A stretch of 64,000 nucleotides of DNA from positions 1 to 64,000 of the forward strand of contig NZ_LNJZ01000001.1 in assembly GCF_002866065.1 (NCBI RefSeq), given 5' to 3'. Position 1 is the first letter of the stretch, and every line of letters begins with the position of its first letter. The stretch comes from Thiopseudomonas denitrificans (GTDB taxonomy: Bacteria > Pseudomonadota > Gammaproteobacteria > Pseudomonadales > Pseudomonadaceae). The notes beneath the pieces were generated by a model. The model had not been told where the DNA came from. It ran no database searches and saw nothing but the letters and a program-made list of their open reading frames with translations. Shown piece after piece: positions 34,024 to 45,876 of this stretch. Position numbers and translations under genes: made by a program.

Positions 34024-35538
34024 ATGACGCAGGATTTGAGCAAGTTCATTCGTAAACCCGAGTTTCTGGAGAAGGTGGTATCTGCAGAAGAGGCGGCATC
34101 CTGGATTGATGACGGCATGACGCTGGGCATGAGTGGCTTCACCCTGTTCGGTGAACCGAAAGAGTTCCCGATGGCTCTGGCCGAGCGCGGCAAGAAAGAG
34201 AAGTTCAAGGTCAACCTGTTCACCGGTGCCTCCATGGGCCCTGCTGCTGACGGCTCCATGGCCGAAGCCGGCATCATCAACCTGCGCTTCCCGTACAACG
34301 CCAACCCCATCCTGCGCAAGCAGATCAACGAAGGCGAAGCGTTCTACATTGACCAGCACCTGTCCCACAACGCGGAATACGTGCGTCAGGGTGTGCTGCC
34401 ACGCATCGACTACGCGATCATTGAAGCCGCTGCCATCACCGAAGACGGCGACATCATCCCGACCGGTTCCGTGGGCAACTCCCCAATCTACGTCGAGACC
34501 GCCAAACACGTCATCATCGAAGTGAACGTGTCCGCGCCTGCCGCCTATGAAGGCATGCACGACATCTATATCCCCGGTCCTGCCGGTGAAAACGCCCGTT
34601 GCGACATTCCGCTGTGTGAAATCAGCCAGCGCATCGGCACCAAGGGCATCAAGGTAGACCCTGCCAAGGTGCGCGGTATCGTGATCTCCAGCCAGCCAGA
34701 CATTCCGTCCCCGCTGTTCGAGCCAAACGAGGAAACCCAGCAGATTGCCGACAACCTGCTGCACTTCCTGCACGAGGAAGTACGCAAGGGTCGTCTGCCA
34801 AACAACCTGGCTCCGCTGCAGTCTGGTGTCGGCTCCGTGGCCAACGCGGTTCTGAACGGCATGCAGAAATCCGGCTTCAAGGATGTCATTGTTGCATCCG
34901 AAGTACTGCAGGATGGCGTGTTCGACCTGATTGATGCTGGCGTGGTCAAGTTCGCTGCCGGTACCGCCCTGTCGCTGTCCAAAAAGCGCGTCGATACCCT
35001 GGCCGAAGACCTGGAGAAGTACGCTGGCAAGGTAATCTTCCGTCCGCAGGAAATCTCCAACCACCCCGAGCTGATCCGTCGTCTGGGCGTGATCTCTTTC
35101 AACACTGCGCTGGAAATCGATATCTACGGCAACATCAACTCCACCCACGTCAGCGGTACCCACATGATGAACGGTATCGGCGGCTCCGGCGACTTCGCCC
35201 GTAACGCCCGTATCACCATGTTCGTGACTGCGTCCACCGCCAAAAACGGCGCGATCTCTTCGATCGTTCCTTTCGTCACCCATGTTGACCACACCAACCA
35301 CGACGTTGACGTGATCATCACCGAACAGGGCTACGCCGACCTGCGTGGTCTGGCTCCTCGTCAGGCTGCCGAAGCGATCATCGAGAACTGCATGCACCCA
35401 AGCTACAAGCAGCAGGCCCGTGATTACTTCGAGGAAGCCAAAGCCAAGCGCGGCGGTCACACCCCGCACCTGCTGGACAAGGCCTTCTCCTGGCACATCA
35501 ACCTGGCCGAGAAGGGCACCATGAAGCTGGACGACTAA
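34024..35538 (+). CDS. Acetyl-CoA hydrolase/transferase family (succinate:acetate CoA-transferase-like)
   Basis: A 504-residue family-I-like CoA transferase that would move CoA between acetyl- or propionyl-CoA and succinate. The catalytic Glu is probably near residue 292 in VIVASEVLQDGVFDLIDAG, matching Glu294 of the AarC/SucCoA type by position. The oxyanion and CoA-binding stretches MSGFTLFGEPKEFPMALAER, NGIGGSGDFARNARITMF and ITEQGYADLRGLAPRQAAE are intact. This length and motif set separates it from the two-subunit AtoDA type. The ATG at 34024 has GAGGTGA upstream. A strong terminator follows; the gene is monocistronic. Role in acetate or propionate metabolism is inference. Confidence 0.88.
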   Translation: MTQDLSKFIRKPEFLEKVVSAEEAASWIDDGMTLGMSGFTLFGEPKEFPMALAERGKKEKFKVNLFTGASMGPAADGSMAEAGIINLRFPYNANPILRKQINEGEAFYIDQHLSHNAEYVRQGVLPRIDYAIIEAAAITEDGDIIPTGSVGNSPIYVETAKHVIIEVNVSAPAAYEGMHDIYIPGPAGENARCDIPLCEISQRIGTKGIKVDPAKVRGIVISSQPDIPSPLFEPNEETQQIADNLLHFLHEEVRKGRLPNNLAPLQSGVGSVANAVLNGMQKSGFKDVIVASEVLQDGVFDLIDAGVVKFAAGTALSLSKKRVDTLAEDLEKYAGKVIFRPQEISNHPELIRRLGVISFNTALEIDIYGNINSTHVSGTHMMNGIGGSGDFARNARITMFVTASTAKNGAISSIVPFVTHVDHTNHDVDVIITEQGYADLRGLAPRQAAEAIIENCMHPSYKQQARDYFEEAKAKRGGHTPHLLDKAFSWHINLAEKGTMKLDD

Positions 35539-35562
35539 AACCGGTTTTGTGACGTGATAAAG

Positions 35563-35595
35563 AGAAGGGCTTCCGCAAGGAAGCCCTTCTTGTTT
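35563..35595 (+). terminator. Terminator of the CoA transferase gene
   Basis: A 12-bp perfect stem AGAAGGGCTTCC (35563-35574) with AACG-like tetraloop GCAA and GGAAGCCCTTCT (35579-35590), then TGTTT. Confidence 0.88.
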
Positions 35596-35643
35596 GTGGG
35601 CTGTTTTATCGTTGTGCGTCTAATTAACGAAATCACATGCATC

Positions 35644-35711
35644 TGTAGGTGCGAATTTATTCGCACACCTGCTGTAGTGATGGTTTTTGTACGAATGAAT
35701 TCGCACATACG
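35644..35711. repeat. GTAG-type REP pair with decayed tail, cluster 13
   Basis: Head 35644-35666 is standard. The tail 35688-35711 reads GTACGAATGAATTCGCAC, so one arm carries A where the other demands G; it ends CATACG. This copy has lost its matched pair. Confidence 0.8.
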
Positions 35712-35736
35712 GCCAACCCCTACTGATGGGTGTTTT

Positions 35737-35808
35737 GTAGATTCGAATTTATTCGAACAAGCCGGGCAAAAGCGGGTAGTAGTGGGGATGTGCGAATAAA
35801 TTCGCACG
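35737..35808. repeat. GTAG-type REP pair, cluster 14
   Basis: Head 35737-35759 begins GTAGATTCG (G to A change) with core ATTCGAATTTATTCGAAC. A CCGG-like middle (GCCGGGCAAAAGCGGG) follows, then tail 35789-35808 with core GTGCGAATAAATTCGCAC lacking the CCTACA end. It ends 8 bp from the ppk stop. Confidence 0.82.
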
Positions 35809-35815
35809 AGCGGTT

Positions 35816-37924
35816 TCAGGTTTCTATCAGCGGCAGGCCCAGCTTGTCCTGCAGGCGTTGCTGGGCATGGCATGGCTTTTCATCAGGTTGCGGTTGCAGG
35901 CGTACATAGCTGCCGTCGCTCTGCAATAGCCAGGCATGGGTATTGTCACGCAGGTATTGCCCCAGCTCTTTCTTGACTCGTCTGATCATTTTTGCGTCCG
36001 TCAGCGGAAAGCAGGCTTCAATACGCTTGTCGAGGTTACGCTCCATCCAGTCGGCGCTGGCCAGAAACAGCTTTTCTTCGCCGCCGCTATTGAGAAAGTA
36101 ATACACCCGGCTGTGCTCCAGCTGACGACCGATGATCGAGCGTACCTGGATGTTGTCGGAAATGCCGGAAATGCCGGGGCGCAGGCAACACATGCCGCGC
36201 ACAATCAGGTCGATCCGTACACCGGCCTGGCTGGCACGGTACAGCGCACGGATGATTTTGTCGTCGGTCAGGGCGTTAACCTTGATCACGATGTGGGACG
36301 GCAGGCCGGCCAGCGCGTTGCTTTCTTCCTGGATGATCATTTCGTTCAGGGCGTGACGCAGGGTAAAGGGTGCATGCAGCATGCAGTGCATCGCTTTGGC
36401 CTTGCCCATGCCAACCAGCTGGTTGAACAGGCTGGAGATGTCTTCGCACAGTTCGCGGTTACCGGTGAGCAGGCTGTAGTCGGTGTACAGCCGGGCGTTG
36501 CCGGCGTGGTAGTTACCGGTACCCAGATGTGCGTAGCGTACCAGTGTGTCCTGTTCGCGGCGCAACACCAGGGCGAGTTTGGCGTGGGTCTTGAAACCGA
36601 GCATGCCATAGATGACCACGGCACCGGCGGCTTGCAGGCGGCTGGCCAGAGCGAGGTTGGACTCTTCGTCAAAGCGGGCGCGCAGTTCGATGACGACGGT
36701 CACCTCTTTGCCGTTGCGGGCAGCCTCGACCAGCGCATCGACAATTTCCGAGTCAGCGCCGGAGCGATACAGGGTCTGTTTGATGGCCAGTACCGCCGGG
36801 TCCTGGGCAGCGCGACGCAGAAAATCGATCACCGGGGTAAAGGATTCGTAGGGGTGATAGAGCAGTACGTCCTGCCGGGCGATGGCCTGGAACAGGCTTT
36901 CGGACTTGAGCAGCGCCTTGGGGATGGCGGGTGTGAAAGGCACAAAACGCAGGTGCGGATGGCTGGTAAGCTCGGTAATGGCAAACAGGCGGGTCAGGTT
37001 GACCGGCCCGTTCACCAGGTACAGCTCGTCCGGGCCGAGATTGAATTGTTGCAGCAGATATTCAACCAGGTGTGGCGGACAGTTGTCGGCAACTTCCAGG
37101 CGTACCGCGTCACCAAAACGCCGGGCGTAGAGTTCGCCGCGCAGGGCGCTGGCCAGGTCGGCAACATCGTCAACCTCCATCGACAGGTCGGCGTTGCGGG
37201 TGAGGCGAAACTGGTAGCAACTCTTGACGCTCATGCCGTGAAACAGGTCATCGGCATGGGCATGGATCATGGATGACAGGAATACATGCTGCACGCCGCC
37301 GCTGGTCAGCTCGTCGGGAATGCGGATCAGGCGTGGCAGACTGCGCGGGGCCGGCAGGATGGCCAGCCCGGAGTCACGACCGAAGGCATCAACCCCTTCC
37401 AGCTCGACGATGAAGTTGAGGCTCTTGTTGGCCAGCAGCGGGAAGGGATGGGCCGAGTCCAGGCCGATGGGCGTGACCACTGGCGCGACCTCGGCGTTGA
37501 AAAACTCGGCAACCCAGTTGCGGATGGCTGGCGTCCAGTAACGCCGGCGCACGAAACGGATACCTTCTTCGGCCAGTGCCGGCAGCAGGGTCTGGTTGAG
37601 AATGTGGTACTGGCGCTCGACCTGTTCATGCACGATTTCGGCAATCCGGGCCAGTGCCTGCTGGGGCTGGATACCGTCGGCGTCAATGCGCGGGCGCGAA
37701 TAGGCCACCTGGCGCTTGAGGCCGGCTACCCTGATTTCAAAGAACTCGTCCATGTTGCTGGAGAAGATCAGCAGGAATTTCAGCCGCTCCAGCAGTGGCA
37801 CCGATTCGTCGAGTGCCTGCTCCAGCACACGGATGTTGAATTGCAGCTGGGACAGCTCACGGTTGATGTACAGACTGCTGTCATCCAGGGCGATGCTGGC
37901 GGGGGCGGGGCTGTCTGGCTGCAT
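35816..37924 (-). CDS. ppk: Polyphosphate kinase 1
   Basis: Makes long-chain polyphosphate from ATP, at the inner face of the membrane. 702 residues, the usual PPK1 length. It opens with [19 protein letters not shown] and [16 protein letters not shown]. The catalytic domains have [22 protein letters not shown] near 435-456, which holds the phosphorylated His region, and [36 protein letters not shown] with the second conserved His. AGGAC precedes the ATG at 37924. It runs with hemB upstream on the same strand, as in P. aeruginosa, but a REP-filled 190-bp gap separates them. Confidence 0.96.
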   Translation of the reverse strand: MQPDSPAPASIALDDSSLYINRELSQLQFNIRVLEQALDESVPLLERLKFLLIFSSNMDEFFEIRVAGLKRQVAYSRPRIDADGIQPQQALARIAEIVHEQVERQYHILNQTLLPALAEEGIRFVRRRYWTPAIRNWVAEFFNAEVAPVVTPIGLDSAHPFPLLANKSLNFIVELEGVDAFGRDSGLAILPAPRSLPRLIRIPDELTSGGVQHVFLSSMIHAHADDLFHGMSVKSCYQFRLTRNADLSMEVDDVADLASALRGELYARRFGDAVRLEVADNCPPHLVEYLLQQFNLGPDELYLVNGPVNLTRLFAITELTSHPHLRFVPFTPAIPKALLKSESLFQAIARQDVLLYHPYESFTPVIDFLRRAAQDPAVLAIKQTLYRSGADSEIVDALVEAARNGKEVTVVIELRARFDEESNLALASRLQAAGAVVIYGMLGFKTHAKLALVLRREQDTLVRYAHLGTGNYHAGNARLYTDYSLLTGNRELCEDISSLFNQLVGMGKAKAMHCMLHAPFTLRHALNEMIIQEESNALAGLPSHIVIKVNALTDDKIIRALYRASQAGVRIDLIVRGMCCLRPGISGISDNIQVRSIIGRQLEHSRVYYFLNSGGEEKLFLASADWMERNLDKRIEACFPLTDAKMIRRVKKELGQYLRDNTHAWLLQSDGSYVRLQPQPDEKPCHAQQRLQDKLGLPLIET

Positions 37925-38012
37925 GTTGATTTGTCCTGTAGCTGCTGGAAATCACCGCATCAGACGCGGTGATGACGTATTTGACGGTGATGAGACTGCA
38001 GATTACATACCT

Positions 38013-38107
38013 GTAGGTACGAATTTGTTTGTACAAAAAATGCCCATATATCAAAGGTGCGAATAAATTGGCAGCACATCAAATGTGCGAATAAATTCGC
38101 ACCTACA
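38013..38107. repeat. Degenerate REP cluster 15
   Basis: Head 38013-38035 is mutated (GTACGAATTTGTTTGTAC). A damaged tail at 38056-38073 (GTGCGAATAAATTGGC) is followed by a sound tail at 38084-38107. The two tails carry the same ATCAAA leader, so one arose by local duplication. Confidence 0.82.
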
Positions 38108-38114
38108 GGAGGAG

Positions 38115-39131
<1,017 letters not shown>

Positions 39132-39306
39132 CTAGTGTTACGGTGCGTAGCGGGCAGGCACCGAGAAAAGACCTGTCTATTTAACCACAAACAACGAATA
39201 TTTCCTTGCATGTGGCGCATCCTCTGGTATCATTTGCGCCCTTGTCGTGTGCGGTATTCAACAATGGGGTTGGATGGCGGCACAATTTCATATTTGAGGA
39301 CACACC

Positions 39307-39519
39307 ATGAAAGCTGATATTCACCCAAATTATGCCGACATTAGCGCTACCTGCAGCTGCGGTAATGTCATCAAGACCCGTTCTACCCTGGCACAAGACA
39401 TCAGCATCGATGTTTGTTCCGAATGCCACCCTTTCTACACCGGCAAGCAAAAAGTGCTGGACGTTGGTGGCCGCATCGACCGCTTCAAACAGCGTTTTGG
39501 CGGTTTTGCCAGCAAGTAA
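39307..39519 (+). CDS. rpmE: 50S ribosomal protein L31, zinc-binding form
   Basis: A 70-residue ribosomal protein. Cys16, Cys18, Cys37 and Cys40 (CSC and CSEC) form the zinc site, so this is the C+ type used in zinc-replete cells. GAGGA precedes the ATG. A strong terminator follows; the gene is a single unit, as in most pseudomonads. Confidence 0.97.
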   Translation: MKADIHPNYADISATCSCGNVIKTRSTLAQDISIDVCSECHPFYTGKQKVLDVGGRIDRFKQRFGGFASK

Positions 39520-39533
39520 GCAACTGTGTTATC

Positions 39534-39563
39534 AAAAAAGCGCCTTCATCGGGCGCTTTTTTT
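39534..39563 (+). terminator. Terminator of rpmE
   Basis: AAAAAAGCGCC (39534-39544) and GGCGCTTTTTTT form a compact stem with loop TTCATC and a T run. Confidence 0.87.
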
Positions 39564-39705
39564 ATGTCCGGACAGTCGTTGGCAGGCTTATTGTCGCACT
39601 TGTCGGGACGTCCTATCTTGCGTATGCTCATTACCCTAAAAATAAAGGAACGGCTGCCAGCGTGTCAGCCAGCTCCACCCTCTTTTTTCTAGTGGAACGC
39701 CCATC

Positions 39706-40974
39706 ATGTCAGACCTTAAAGCTGCAGCCCTCGAGTACCATATGTCGCCACGCCCAGGCAAAACCAGCGTCGAGCTGACCAAGCCGACGTCCAGTGCCCG
39801 CGACCTGGCGCTGGCCTACAGTCCGGGTGTGGCCGAGCCGGTGCGCGAAATTGCCGATGATCCTGCGCTGGCCTACAAGTACACCAACAAGGGTAACCTG
39901 GTGGCCGTGGTCTCCGATGGCACGGCGGTGCTGGGGCTGGGTGATACCGGTCCGCTGGCTTCAAAGCCGGTCATGGAAGGCAAGGCGGTACTGTTCAAGC
40001 GCTTTGCCGGAGTTGATGTGTTCGACATCGAGGTGGCATCGGAGAGCCCGCAGGCGTTCATCGATACCGTGCGCCGTATTTCCATCACTTTCGGCGGCAT
40101 CAACCTGGAAGACATCAAGGCGCCCGAGTGTTTTGACATTGAGCGCGCGCTGATCGAGCAGTGTGATATCCCGGTGTTTCACGACGACCAGCACGGTACT
40201 GCCATTGTGACTGCGGCCGGCATGCTCAATGCGCTGGATATTGCCGGTAAAAAACTTGAGGATGCGAAAATTGTCTGTTTGGGGGCGGGTGCGGCAGCCA
40301 CTGCCTGCATGAAACTCCTGATCAGTCTGGGTGCGAAGCTGGAAAATATCTATATGGTTGACCGCAAGGGAGTCATCCATAGTGGTCGTGACGATCTCAA
40401 CCAGTACAAGGCGGCTTTTGCACATGCCACTGACCAGCACACGCTGGAGCAGGCGATGGAGGGGGCCGACGTGTTCGTCGGCTTGTCCGGACCGAACTTG
40501 CTGAGCGCCGAGAACCTCAAGCGCATGGCCGACAACCCGATCGTCTTTGCCTCGTCCAACCCCGATCCGGAAATCCGCCCCGAGCTGGCGCATGCGACGC
40601 GCTCTGATGTCATCATGGCGACCGGGCGTTCAGATTATCCGAACCAGGTCAATAACGTCCTGTGTTTCCCCTTCATTTTCCGTGGTGCCCTGGATGTGCG
40701 GGCGACCCGTATCAACGAAGAAATGAAGATTGCAGCCGTCCATGCTGTTCGCGAACTGGCGAAGCTGCCGTGTCCGGCGGAAGTCTGTGCCGCTTATGGC
40801 CTGGAGAAGCTGGAGTTTGGTCGCAACTACATTCTGCCCAAGCCGATAGATTCTCGCTTGATCACCCTGGTTGCTGATGCTGTTGCCCGCGCTGCGATTG
40901 ATAGCGGTGTAGCCACGCTGCCTTATCCGGAAAACTATCCGCTGCAGTCGGTTGATGATGTGTTCAAGTTCTGA
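39706..40974 (+). CDS. maeB: NADP-dependent malic enzyme, short form
   Basis: Oxidatively decarboxylates malate to pyruvate. 422 residues: it has the malic and NAD-binding domains but not the C-terminal phosphotransacetylase-like domain of the 759-residue E. coli MaeB. Metal and substrate residues are in PECFDIERALIEQCDIPVFHDDQHGTAIV, and the nucleotide loop is IVCLGAGAAATACMKLL. P. aeruginosa has the same short form beside ponA. The start at 39706 follows an A/T-rich leader with a weak ribosome site. It converges on ponA across a perfect 63-bp palindrome. Confidence 0.94.
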   Translation: MSDLKAAALEYHMSPRPGKTSVELTKPTSSARDLALAYSPGVAEPVREIADDPALAYKYTNKGNLVAVVSDGTAVLGLGDTGPLASKPVMEGKAVLFKRFAGVDVFDIEVASESPQAFIDTVRRISITFGGINLEDIKAPECFDIERALIEQCDIPVFHDDQHGTAIVTAAGMLNALDIAGKKLEDAKIVCLGAGAAATACMKLLISLGAKLENIYMVDRKGVIHSGRDDLNQYKAAFAHATDQHTLEQAMEGADVFVGLSGPNLLSAENLKRMADNPIVFASSNPDPEIRPELAHATRSDVIMATGRSDYPNQVNNVLCFPFIFRGALDVRATRINEEMKIAAVHAVRELAKLPCPAEVCAAYGLEKLEFGRNYILPKPIDSRLITLVADAVARAAIDSGVATLPYPENYPLQSVDDVFKF

Positions 40975-40975
40975 C

Positions 40976-41038
40976 GGCGCATTCAACGGGCAACAAAAAA
41001 CCGGCATTGCCGGTTTTTTGTTGCCCGTTGAATGCGCC
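40976..41038. terminator. Perfect 63-bp palindrome, bidirectional terminator of maeB and ponA
   Basis: Two 31-bp arms (40976-41006 and 41008-41038) are exact complements around a single T. The core CCGGCATTGCCGG with flanking A6 and T6 is an ordinary bidirectional terminator; the outer 18 bp on each side (GGCGCATTCAACGGGCAAC) extend the match to the full gap. The right arm touches the ponA stop codon, and the left begins 1 bp after maeB. Confidence 0.95.
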
Positions 41039-43428
41039 TAGAACAGGTCGAACAGGTTGTCTTGAGGAGTCTGCGCGGGTGCTTCTCCACTGTCCTGGCC
41101 GAAGTCGAAGACCGGGCTGAATTCGTCCATGCGTGGGGGCGTATCCTCCTGCTTGAACAGCTCGAAGTAGCTGTTGGCGCTGTTGGCGGAGGCCAGTCTG
41201 CCACTTTCACGGTCAACCCGCAAAACGCTCAGGCCACGCGGCTCGGGCTGGTTGCTGGCCGGTGAGTCGGCCAGCGCCTGGCCCATGTAGTCAACCCAGA
41301 TCGGCAATGAGATGGTGGCGCCGTATTCGCGCCGGCCGAGGGTTTCCGGCTGATCGAAGCCGGCCCAGACCGAGGTCAGCAGGCTGTAATTGTAGCCGAT
41401 GAACCAGCTGTCAAAGGAGTCGTTGGTGGTACCGGTCTTGCCGGCCAGGTCGGTGCGCTTCAGGCTCAGGGCGCGACGGCCGGTGCCGTGCTTGATCACG
41501 TCCTTGAGGATATCTGTCATGAGGTAGGCGGTGCGCTCGTCGATCACCGCTTCGGCCAGTACCGGCTTGCTGTCGGGGTCGTCCGTCTTGCGGGTCTGGG
41601 CCAGTTGCGGGGTGACGGCCGGGCTGGCTGCATAGATGGTGCGCTCGTCCCGGTCACTGATGCTCTGGATGATGTAAGGGTCAACCTTGTAGCCGCCGTT
41701 GGCGAACACTGCCCAGGCTATGGTCAGGTCGATGGGAGTCAGGGTCGCCGAGCCAAGCGATAGTGACAGATTGGGCGGCAGGTCGGTTTTTTTCAGGCCG
41801 AAGTGGCTGATGTAATCACGGGTGTAGGGGATGCCAATATCCTGCAGGATCCGGATGGACACCATATTGCGTGAGCGATACAGGCCTTCGCGCAAGCGGA
41901 TCGGGCCGAGGAAGTTGTTGTCGGAGTTTTTTGGCCGCCAGACTTCTTTCATGCCGGCTTCAAAGATTTCGATGGGTGCGTCATTGATCAGGGTCGCCGG
42001 AGTGTAGCCTGCATCCAGTGCTGCGCTGTAAATGAACGGCTTGAAGCTTGAGCCGGGCTGACGCTGTGCCTGGGTGGCCCGGTTGTAGTGGCTGTGCTCG
42101 AAGGACAGGCCGCCGACCAGCGCGCGAATGGCTCCGTCATGGGGATTGAGGGATACCAGTGAAGCCTGGATTTTCGGCAGCTGGGAGAAGGCCAGTTTGC
42201 CATCTGCGCCTTGCTCAACGCGAATCAGGTCGCCGACGCTGGCGACAGCGGCGGGATTGCGTGGTGACGCGCCACGACTGGAGTTGCTGAGGAAAGGAGC
42301 TGCCCAGCGCATGCTTTGCCAGTCAACATGCTCTTCGCTGCCGTCGGCCAGCATGACAAAAATCCCGTCGCTGGCCACCGCACTGACAATGGCCGGAATG
42401 AACTGGTTGATGCGTTTGGTGTTGCGCAGCGCGCTTTGCCAGTCGCCGCGTTTTTCTATCCTGGCTTCCGGTCCGCGATAACCGTGGCGCCGGTCATAGT
42501 CGGTGAGGCCACGAAAAACTGCCTGCTGGGCATGGTTTTGCAGGTCGGCGGGTACGGTGGTACGCACATTGAGGCCGTCGGTGTAGGCATCGCTGCCGTA
42601 CCGGTTGATCATTTCAAGGCGTACCATCTCCGCGACATAGGGGGCATAGACATCGGGGCTTTTGATGTGTAGCTTGGCATCCTGTTCGGCATTTACCGCT
42701 TCTTCGTACTGCTGCTGGTCGATGTGCCCGAGCCTCAGCATGCGACCGAGAATCCAGTCGCGCCGCTCCATGCTGCGTGCAGGGTTGGCAAGCGGGTTAT
42801 AGCGCGAAGGCGCTTTCGGCAAGCCGGCGAGCATGGCCATTTGTGCCAGGCTTAGATCTTTTATTGACTTGCCGTAATACACGTTGGCTGCCGCTTCGAT
42901 ACCATAGGCGCGGTTGCCCAGGTAGATCTTGTTGACGTACAACTCAAGGATTTCGTTTTTGCTCAGTTCACGCTCGATTTGCAGGGCCAGAAGGATTTCA
43001 TTGGCCTTGCGGGAAAAACTGCGCTCACTGGTCAAAAAGAAGTTTTTCGCCACCTGCATGGTGATGGTGCTGCCGCCAGTCTGGATACGACCAGTCTTGA
43101 CCAGCTGGGCTGCTGCCCGCAAAAGGCTGCCTGGATCAACGCCATGGTGTTTAGTGAAGTTGTCGTCTTCTGCTGACAGCAAAGCATTGATAAAATCCTG
43201 CGGGACTTCATCAAAGCGGATCGGAGTGCGGCGCATTTCGCCAAACTCCTCGATAAGCTGGTCGTCTTCGCTGTAGACTCGCAAAGGCATCTGTAGTTCC
43301 ACGTGACGCAGCGATTCGACAGATGGCAAATTGGGGCTGAGATAGAGGTAGGCACCTGCCAAACTGAGTACTACTCCGCAAATTAAAGCAATGGCTAGCG
43401 CGAACAGGGACTTTACGACGAGTATCAA
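41038..43428 (-). CDS. ponA: Penicillin-binding protein 1A
   Basis: Bifunctional peptidoglycan synthase, anchored in the inner membrane: transglycosylase then transpeptidase. 796 residues from TTG 43428, chosen because GGAATAAA precedes it and MILVVKSLFALAIALICGVVLSLAGAYLYL then aligns with the family start. An ATG at 43500 would add 24 residues. Transglycosylase motifs: EDDNFTKHHGVDP, GGSTITMQVAKN, ILELYVNKIYLGNRAYG. Transpeptidase motifs: active Ser in QPGSSFKPF, SRN in YRSRNMVS, and KTGTT near the C-terminus. It diverges from pilM, as in P. aeruginosa. Confidence 0.94.
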   Translation of the reverse strand: MILVVKSLFALAIALICGVVLSLAGAYLYLSPNLPSVESLRHVELQMPLRVYSEDDQLIEEFGEMRRTPIRFDEVPQDFINALLSAEDDNFTKHHGVDPGSLLRAAAQLVKTGRIQTGGSTITMQVAKNFFLTSERSFSRKANEILLALQIERELSKNEILELYVNKIYLGNRAYGIEAAANVYYGKSIKDLSLAQMAMLAGLPKAPSRYNPLANPARSMERRDWILGRMLRLGHIDQQQYEEAVNAEQDAKLHIKSPDVYAPYVAEMVRLEMINRYGSDAYTDGLNVRTTVPADLQNHAQQAVFRGLTDYDRRHGYRGPEARIEKRGDWQSALRNTKRINQFIPAIVSAVASDGIFVMLADGSEEHVDWQSMRWAAPFLSNSSRGASPRNPAAVASVGDLIRVEQGADGKLAFSQLPKIQASLVSLNPHDGAIRALVGGLSFEHSHYNRATQAQRQPGSSFKPFIYSAALDAGYTPATLINDAPIEIFEAGMKEVWRPKNSDNNFLGPIRLREGLYRSRNMVSIRILQDIGIPYTRDYISHFGLKKTDLPPNLSLSLGSATLTPIDLTIAWAVFANGGYKVDPYIIQSISDRDERTIYAASPAVTPQLAQTRKTDDPDSKPVLAEAVIDERTAYLMTDILKDVIKHGTGRRALSLKRTDLAGKTGTTNDSFDSWFIGYNYSLLTSVWAGFDQPETLGRREYGATISLPIWVDYMGQALADSPASNQPEPRGLSVLRVDRESGRLASANSANSYFELFKQEDTPPRMDEFSPVFDFGQDSGEAPAQTPQDNLFDLF

Positions 43429-43583
43429 GGTAGATTTATTCCCAATAAAAATGAATGGGTTAGAGGGGCTAGGGGTGCGAGATACAAAATTACGGCACAT
43501 TATAAGCGCTTTTTTTGTCCGGAAGCCATTTGCGATTCGGCTCAGAGTGGTATTTAATGTGGATAACCATAAAACGTCTGTAA

Positions 43584-44671
<1,088 letters not shown>

Positions 44672-44672
<1 letters not shown>

Positions 44673-45256
44673 TGGCACGTATAAACCTATTGCCCTGGCG
44701 GGAACAGCTGAGGGAACAACGCAAGCAACAGTTCATCGCGACACTGGTGGGCGTGTTATTGCTGGGGGCGGCGGTAGTTTTTCTGGCCGACCAGGCATTC
44801 AACCACATGATTGACCAGCAGCGGGCACGCAATAATTTCATTCGCCAGGAAATCACGGCGCTTGATGCCCGCATCAAGGAAATCAGCGAGCTGCGCAAGA
44901 AACGCCAGGAGCTGATCGATCGTACCAAGGTGATCCAGGATCTGCAGGGTAACCGCCCGATCGTGTCTCGCGTGTTTGACCAGCTGGTGCGTACCATACC
45001 GGACGGGGTTTTCTTCACTTCGGTGAAAATGACCGGCAAGAATGTCGCCATTGAAGGAACTGCTGAAAGTAATAACTTGATTTCCAGCCTGATGCGCAAC
45101 CAGGATGCTTCGGACTGGCTGGCTGCGCCGAATCTGGCGGAAGTCAAGACGGTTGAGGCCCGTGAGGCGGACGGCCAGGAGCTGAGCAAGTTCCGTTTGT
45201 CGGTGCAGCAAACCAAGCCTGCCGATGAGGAACAAGGACAAGGAGCACGGCAATGA
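44672..45256 (+). CDS. pilN: Type IV pilus assembly protein PilN
   Basis: A 194-residue inner-membrane protein. The cytoplasmic N-terminus MARINLLPWRE carries the INLLP motif that docks in PilM. One transmembrane helix (about 22-42, FIATLVGVLLLGAAVVFLA) leads to a coiled coil (about 50-90) and a periplasmic ferredoxin-like domain that pairs with PilO. GAGGAG precedes the ATG. It overlaps pilM by 1 nt and pilO by 4 nt. Confidence 0.95.
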
Positions 45257-45876
45257 GCCTGAAAGATTCGCTGAAAAGCCTCAACGAGATCGACTTCAAC
45301 GATTTGGATCTCAATAATCTTGGCTCATGGCCTGCTCCGGTCAAGGTCATCAGCGCCATTTTGTTGCTGGTCATTGTTCTGGTGGCCGGCTACTTCATGC
45401 ACGTGCAGGACTTGCAGGACGAGCTGACCCGCCAGCAGGCCGAAGAAGTCACACTCAAGCAGCAGTTCGAGTCCAAGGTGCGCCAGGCGGCGAACCTCGA
45501 AGCCTACAAGGAGCAGATGGTGCTGATGGAGGCGTCGTTTGACAAGCTGTTGCGCCAGCTGCCCAGTGACACCGAGGTGCCGGGCTTGCTGGAAGATATT
45601 ACCAGCGCAGGTCTGAATTCAGGGCTGGAGTTCGAGGAAATCAGATTGCTGCAGGAAGTGGCACAGCAGTTCTATATCGAGCTGCCAATCCAGATCAAGG
45701 TCGTGGGTGGCTATCATGAGCTGGCGACCTTTGTCAGCGCGGTGGCCAGCATGCCGCGAATCGTGACATTGCACGACTTCCAGATCGTACCGGACAAGAG
45801 TGGCAGTGCTTCACGCCTGGCAATGAATATCCAGGTTAAAACTTACCGTTATAACGATCAGGGACAGGCACGATGA
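45253..45876 (+). CDS. pilO: Type IV pilus assembly protein PilO
   Basis: A 207-residue partner of PilN. One transmembrane helix (about 35-54, VKVISAILLLVIVLVAGYFM) is followed by a coiled coil (DLQDELTRQQAEEVTLKQQFESKVRQAANLE) and the periplasmic domain (ELPIQIKVVGGYHELATFVSAVASMPRIVTLHDF). It starts at ATG 45253, overlapping pilN by ATGA, and ends with the same 4-nt overlap into pilP, so the three are translated in a coupled way. Confidence 0.95.
   Translation: MSLKDSLKSLNEIDFNDLDLNNLGSWPAPVKVISAILLLVIVLVAGYFMHVQDLQDELTRQQAEEVTLKQQFESKVRQAANLEAYKEQMVLMEASFDKLLRQLPSDTEVPGLLEDITSAGLNSGLEFEEIRLLQEVAQQFYIELPIQIKVVGGYHELATFVSAVASMPRIVTLHDFQIVPDKSGSASRLAMNIQVKTYRYNDQGQAR

Noticed and set aside
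35670-35676. CTGTAGTG near 35671 as an RccR half-site
   Set aside because: No ACTACA partner at 14-nt spacing; it lies in a REP spacer far from a gene start.
39706-40974. maeB as a truncated gene
   Set aside because: The missing phosphotransacetylase-like domain is also absent in the P. aeruginosa homologue beside ponA, and the C-terminus is orderly, so it is a natural short form.
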